A stretch of 64,000 bases of DNA from Campylobacter sp. MIT 21-1684 (lineage in GTDB: Bacteria; Campylobacterota; Campylobacteria; Campylobacterales; Campylobacteraceae): the NCBI RefSeq assembly GCF_026241315.1, contig NZ_JAPHNA010000008.1, positions 1 to 64,000 of the forward strand, given 5' to 3'. Both the position numbers and the translations under genes were made by a program. A model generated the notes under the pieces. The model was not told where the DNA came from and made no database searches. It saw only the letters and a program-made list of their open reading frames with translations. The stretch's first letter is position 1, and each line of letters opens with the position of its first letter. Below, piece by piece: positions 59,767 to 64,000 of the stretch.

Positions 59767-59958
59767 ATGATTATTAATGGAGAAAAAATAGAACTTAAAG
59801 AACTTTCATTCGTAGAATTTATAGCACAAAAGGGTTTAAAAAGTGAGTTAATCGCTTTAGAACTTAATGGCAGAATCATTCCTCGAATCGAATTTGAAAA
59901 TACCATCTTTAAAGAAAATGATACAGCAGAGATAGTCAGTTTTGTAGGAGGTGGATGA
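59767..59958 (+). CDS. thiS: Sulphur carrier protein ThiS
   Basis: A 63-residue ubiquitin-like protein ending in the diagnostic Gly-Gly tail (VSFVGGG). It carries sulphur as a thiocarboxylate to ThiG for thiazole formation. Starts MIINGEKIELKELSF. Its stop is inside the thiF start region (ATGATGA); thiF is therefore co-translated. Confidence 0.88.
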   Translation: MIINGEKIELKELSFVEFIAQKGLKSELIALELNGRIIPRIEFENTIFKENDTAEIVSFVGGG

Positions 59959-60755
59959 TGAAAATTAAATTCAATGGAAAAGAGTGCGAAACTGCTTGCA
60001 AAACGAGTGAGGAATTTTTCAAAGAAAAAAGTCAAAATGAAAATGATGTGTGGATTATAAATGGTTTTGCAACAAAAGAAAAACAAGAACTTAAAGACAA
60101 TGATGAGCTCTTTTGCATTCCACGTTTTACTTTACCGCCAAAAGATGCACTTGATGCGATGATGAGAGCAAGGCACACTCCAAAACTTCACGACAAACTT
60201 AAAAAAGCGTGTGTAGCTGTATGTGGATTAGGTGGATTGGGCTCTCATATCGCCATCAATCTCGCACGAAGTGGTATTGGCTTTTTAAAACTCATTGATT
60301 TTGACGTGATTGAACCAAGCAATCTCAACCGTCAAGCCTATACGATTGATGATTTAGGAAAATTTAAAACAGAAGCATTACAAGAACATATTAACAAAAT
60401 TAATCCTTTTATCACAACACAAATCTACACTTTACAAATCACCGCTGAAAATATAAAAGAGCTTTTTATTGATTGTGATATAGTATGTGAAGCTTTTGAT
60501 AGCGACAAAGCAAAAGCAATGTTAGCACAAAATTTCCATAGATATTTCGAACACACAATACTTATCTGCGCATCAGGTTTAGCTGGATATGGGGACTCAA
60601 ATTCTATACAAACAAGAAAAATTGCAAAGAATTTTTATGTGTGTGGAGATTTAACAAGCGCAGCCAAAATAGGCAATGGACTAATGTCCCCACGTGTAAA
60701 TATCTGCGCAGGACATCAAGCAAATTTAGTACTTGAACTCTTAGCACAAGAATAA
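59958..60755 (+). CDS. thiF: ThiF adenylyltransferase with N-terminal ThiS-like domain
   Basis: Activates the ThiS C terminus as the acyl-adenylate. The E1-like domain has GLGGLGSHIAINLARSGIG (glycine-rich ATP site, about 90-108), DFDVIEPSNLNRQAY and DCDIVCEAFDSDKAK. Residues 1-60 form a second ubiquitin-like region (MKIKFNGKECETACKTSEEF... ELFCIPRFTLPP), a fusion also found in the ThiF family of Campylobacter. The zinc-knuckle CxxC pairs of E. coli ThiF are not obvious. There are two in-phase ATG codons; 59958 is chosen for spacing from GGAGG. Confidence 0.88.
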   Translation: MKIKFNGKECETACKTSEEFFKEKSQNENDVWIINGFATKEKQELKDNDELFCIPRFTLPPKDALDAMMRARHTPKLHDKLKKACVAVCGLGGLGSHIAINLARSGIGFLKLIDFDVIEPSNLNRQAYTIDDLGKFKTEALQEHINKINPFITTQIYTLQITAENIKELFIDCDIVCEAFDSDKAKAMLAQNFHRYFEHTILICASGLAGYGDSNSIQTRKIAKNFYVCGDLTSAAKIGNGLMSPRVNICAGHQANLVLELLAQE

Positions 60756-60970
60756 AAGAACAATTTTTTTTCGATTTAAGTTTTTTAAAGTTCTTAATTC
60801 TAAATTTGATCAATTTTCATTTCTTATATTTGATGCATATTATAATTTTTGCGTCAAATTGATTTTCTCCAACAAAGTAAAATGATTCTTGTGTCAGCTA
60901 AAAAAATCAACTCTTTTCCAATGAAAAAGCACCATAATAACAGCTAAGAAAATTTCAAAAGTATATAAGA

Positions 60971-60976
60971 TATAAT
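60971..60976 (+). promoter_or_regulatory. -10 element for thiG
   Basis: AAGATATAATAG contains an exact TATAAT about 28 bases before the thiG ATG. The 248-base gap between thiF and thiG shows no TPP riboswitch signature and no other gene, so thiG and the RM gene behind it likely use this promoter. Confidence 0.55.
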
Positions 60977-61003
60977 AGATAAAAAATTCATAATGGAAAC
61001 ATA

Positions 61004-61768
61004 ATGCACACAGATTGCTTAAAAATAGGAAAATTTCAATTCAATTCAAGATTTATACTTGGCTCTGGAAAATATTCTTTAGAACTTATAGAATCGGTAG
61101 TGAAAAAAGCGAACACTGAAATTATCACTTTAGCTTTGCGTAGAGTAAATGCTGGTGGTATTGAAAACATACTTGATTTTATTCCTAAAAATATCACTCT
61201 CTTGCCAAACACATCAGGAGCAAGAAATGCTACCGAAGCTTTACGTATAGCACGGCTTGCAAGAGAACTTTGTGGAAGTGAATTGATTAAAATTGAAGTA
61301 ATAGCAGAGAGTAAATATTTATTGCCCGATAATTACGAAACAATAAAAGCTGTTGAACTTTTGGCAAAAGATGGTTTTACGCCTCTACCTTATATGCACG
61401 CTGACTTGTATGCTGCAAGAGCAATGAGAGATGCTGGGGCTGGGGCTATTATGCCACTTGCTGCACCAATTGGTTCAAACAAAGGCTTGTGTGCAAAAGA
61501 ATTTATACAAATTCTTTTAAATGAAATTGATTTGCCTATTATTGTTGATGCTGGTATTGGTACTCCTGCTCAAGCTTGCGAAGCAATGCAAATGGGAGTA
61601 AGTGCAATTATGGCAAATACAGCTCTTGCAGAAGCATCAAATATTGCTCAAATGGCAAAAGCTTTTGCTTTAGCAATACAAGCTGGAAGACTTGCTCACT
61701 TAGCAAAGCTTGCTAAGGTAAGCTCTCCAAAAGCAAGCTCTCCTCTTACCGGTTTCTTAAGAGATTAA
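61004..61768 (+). CDS. thiG: Thiazole synthase ThiG
   Basis: Builds the thiamine thiazole ring from deoxyxylulose-5-phosphate, ThiS-thiocarboxylate and dehydroglycine. The 254-residue TIM barrel shows KIGKFQFNSRFILGSGKYS, the Schiff-base lysine in ELIKIEVI (about residue 96), PYMHADLYAARAMRDAGAGA and VDAGIGTPAQACEAMQMG. The dehydroglycine-producing partner thiH normally follows in Campylobacter; here the RM gene starts two bases after the stop instead. Confidence 0.95.
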   Translation: MHTDCLKIGKFQFNSRFILGSGKYSLELIESVVKKANTEIITLALRRVNAGGIENILDFIPKNITLLPNTSGARNATEALRIARLARELCGSELIKIEVIAESKYLLPDNYETIKAVELLAKDGFTPLPYMHADLYAARAMRDAGAGAIMPLAAPIGSNKGLCAKEFIQILLNEIDLPIIVDAGIGTPAQACEAMQMGVSAIMANTALAEASNIAQMAKAFALAIQAGRLAHLAKLAKVSSPKASSPLTGFLRD

Positions 61769-61770
61769 AA

Positions 61771-63896
61771 ATGAAATTTCAAGATATTGTATCAAGCTCG
61801 GATTATAAACTAAATGTATTTAGCCAAGATTCTATCGAGAGCTTAGAATCTAAAATTATCACCAAAGAAATGAAAAATGGAACTTTAGCCTACTATACCA
61901 CTTGCCTTATCCGTAATAAAGAAATCAAACTAACACCCGAAGAGGTAGTCCGCCAACTCTATCTTGATAAACTTATCAATGAATATGGCTACGATAAGAA
62001 ATGTATAGAGGCTGAAATAGGCTTACAAAAAGGTAGAGACAAATTCAAACCGAAAAAGCAAAGAGGTGCAAAAGACGATGGCAAGGAAAGGGTAGATATA
62101 CTTGTATATCAAGATGAAGCCCCCTATATTGTTATTGAAGTGAAAAAGCCCAAAGAAAAAGAGGGTAAAAAGCAATTAGAATCTTATCTACGCTACCTTA
62201 ATGCCCCGCTAGGCGTTTTATGCAATGGAGATAGCATAGAAGAGTTTTATCATAATAAAGAAGATGAGAAATACAAGACTACAAGGCTAGAAAAACTAAG
62301 TGCTATCCCAAAATCTCATCAAACCCTGCAAGAATTATTAGAGAGCAAATATACGCTTAAAGATTTATATATTAACGATGAATTACAAAACAAGAATCTT
62401 AAAAAGATTATCAAAGACTTTGAAGATGTGATTTTGGCAAATTCTGGCGTTGATAGCTTTGAGGAGATTTTCAAACTCATATTTACGAAGCTTTTTGATG
62501 AGGCGCAATCTGTTGAGGATAATGATGAAATTTTTTATTATTGCAAAAATCAACATTTTGAAAATTATACCTCTATGATAGAATATTTAAAGAATTTAGA
62601 TGATAAAGATTTTAGAATTTTAGAGTTTAGAAACTCTGGTGATGATGAGAGTTTTAGAAAACGCATTAATGCACTTTTTAGCGCAGCTAAACAAAAATGG
62701 CAAGGCATTTTTGATAATGATTCTAGCTTCAATCTTACAACAGAAGAGTTAAGAATCAGCGTTTCTTATTTGCAAGATATTAAGCTTTTTAATTCTAATT
62801 TAGATGTCATTGATGATGCGTTTGAATATCTCGTAACAAAAGAACAAAAGGGTAATAAAGGGCAGTATTTTACGCCGCGATATGTGATTGATATGTGTGT
62901 AAAAATGCTTAATCCCAAAAAAGAAGAAACAATGATAGATACCGCAAGTGGGAGCTGCGGATTCCCTATGCATTGTATTTTATATGTTTGGAATAAGCTT
63001 AATTCTACTTCTAGCTATCTTATTACTAACCAAAAACGCACAAAAGCACAAAAAGAATATGTCAAAAATGTTTTTGCCATAGATTTTGATAAAAAAAGCG
63101 TTCGTATTGGTAGGCTTTTAAACAAAATCGCAGGCGATGGCGAAACAAATGTTTTGTTGCTTAATTCCCTGCATTTTACGCAATGGAAAAATGATGTAAA
63201 AGTAGGAAAATGGGAGGAATTTATAGCAAAGGATTTCAAAATTTTGAGGCACTTTGTGCAGATACAAATATTATTGATGATGAAAAGTATTCTAAGGATT
63301 ATCAAAACTTTAATTTTGATATAGTTATGGCAAATCCGCCTTTTGCAGGAGATATTACAAGCGAAAATTTATATAAAAATTACAAGTTGGGCAAAAACAA
63401 AGTTTCAAGGGATATTTTGTTTATTGAACGCAATTTAGATATGCTGCGTCCGGGTGGACGAATGGCTATCGTGCTTCCACAAGGCAGATTCAATAATTCA
63501 AGTGATAAATATATAAGAGAATTTATTGCAGACAAGGCGAGAATCTTAGCCGTTGTAGGGCTGCATCAAAATGTCTTTAAGCCTCATACAGGCACAAAAA
63601 CAAGCGTTTTATTTTTGCAAAAATGGGGCGGGATTGATGAAAGCGGCAAAGAGCTTTGCCCAAAATACGAGGATTATAATATTTTCTTTGCGACCCAAAG
63701 TGTGCCTAGCAAGGATAATTCAGGTGAGAAAATTTATGTTAAAAATACAGATTTAAGCTATAAACTTGATTTGCACGGGCATAAAATCATAGAACACGAC
63801 CTCTACAATCACGATGGATTGACACAAGATGGAATCGCAGAAGCCTTTATAGAATTTGCAAAAAATGAAAATTTGAGTTTTTGGAGGGAGGAGTAA
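61771..63896 (+). pseudogene. R-M fusion: nuclease plus N6-adenine methyltransferase, one-base frameshift
   Basis: Two abutting frames form one gene of about 708 codons. Residues 1-170 resemble the type I HsdR N-terminal nuclease, with PD-(D/E)xK residues D109, E123 and K125 (VDILVYQDEAPYIVIEVKK). A helical region follows and then a HsdM-type methyltransferase: NKGQYFTPRYVIDMC, SAM motif MIDTASGSCGFPMH (about 388-400) and catalytic NPPF (63333-63344, second frame). The first frame ends at 63324, the second runs to 63896. Adding one T in the run at 63220-63222 gives WEEFYSKGFQNF and restores the gene. This is a type I-like or BcgI-like (type IIB) modification-restriction subunit; its specificity subunit is not in the window. 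Confidence 0.8.
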
Positions 63897-63902
63897 GCAG
63901 AA

Positions 63903-64000
63903 ATGGTGGAATATAAAATATTTTGTGATGAAAGCAATCATTTAGAATATAAAGACAATCCTACACTAAGGTCAAAAATTATGGTTTTAGGTGCTATAAG
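63903..64000 (+). CDS. Start of DUF3800-like gene (runs off window)
   Basis: A frame opens with ATG at 63903 behind a GGAGG site and continues to the window end without a stop: MVEYKIFCDESNHLEYKDNP, then TLRSKIMVLGAI. The strand F-x-D-E-S near the start followed by a hydrophobic VLGA is the usual opening of DUF3800 proteins (RNase H-like fold), which often sit beside type I RM genes. The identification rests on about 30 residues. It follows the RM gene by six bases, so the two are one transcription unit. Confidence 0.5.
   Translation, partial: MVEYKIFCDESNHLEYKDNPTLRSKIMVLGAI

Noticed and set aside
60756-61003. TPP riboswitch upstream of thiG
   Set aside because: The conserved CUGAGA and the CC-UUUGAACCUGAUC-type elements are absent.

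Overview
The window looks like chromosome from an epsilonproteobacterium of the thermotolerant Campylobacter group, related to but not identical with C. jejuni. The grounds are strongly AT-rich DNA, extended -10 promoters (GnTATAAT) with no clear -35, dense ATGA-type gene overlaps, and marker genes such as cjaA, jlpA, a maf (DUF115) gene with a poly-G tract, UPF0763 and the ribA-rsmG pair. As I recall the C. jejuni map, the genes fall into blocks that match its Cj0953-0965, Cj0976-0998, Cj0603-0605, Cj0659-0670 and Cj1045-1072 neighbourhoods, joined in a different order. No rRNA, tRNA, insertion sequence or CRISPR array is visible.

Layout. 1-9330 (minus): a long housekeeping operon running rpmH, rnpA, yidD, yidC, jag, mnmE, purL, a DjlA-like co-chaperone and purH. 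9464-14520: an acetyltransferase, a UDG-like Fe-S protein, a periplasmic protein, a thioesterase, cmoB, a hotdog protein (Cj0977 type), a tiny lipoprotein and a membrane-anchored nuclease. 14521-15444: an accessory scar with decayed reading frames. 15445-26454: cjaA, jlpA, yaaA, a CCG-domain Fe-S oxidoreductase, hemN, UPF0763, an anion transporter, argF, hemB, ribA and rsmG. 26458-33667: a YceI protein, an M20 amidohydrolase, ppk2, dsbD, rpoN, lptB, tsaE and an S4 protein. 33812-40041: argG, rplI, hslV, hslU, era and a GspL/GspM (PilN/PilO)-like membrane pair. 40411-44503 (minus): rpsR, ssb, rpsF, rseP, pgsA and a CinA-like gene. 44593-58473 (plus): ileS, a 35-residue membrane peptide, gatA, guaB, xseB, a nitrilase-like protein, maf, murC, mutS2, a LysE exporter and dapE. 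58868-61768: a periplasmic trilactone-esterase-like hydrolase and thiS-thiF-thiG. 61771-64000: a restriction-modification gene in the place where thiH is expected, followed by the start of a DUF3800-like gene.

How the genes work together. Most of the window is central machinery: purine synthesis (purH, purL, guaB), translation and ribosome parts (rpmH, rplI, rpsF, rpsR, ileS, gatA, mnmE, cmoB, tsaE, rsmG), envelope biogenesis (yidC, yidD, rseP, pgsA, lptB, murC, dapE), haem (hemB, hemN), arginine (argF, argG), riboflavin and thiamine. The variable layer is small but informative. The maf gene has a ten-G tract that puts it in the OFF frame. The RM gene is joined directly behind thiG, carries a one-base frameshift and is followed by a possible defence gene. 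Several intergenic stretches hold decayed coding sequence. The RM/DUF3800 junction at the right edge is the best candidate for an uncharacterised defence locus, but the window cuts it off.
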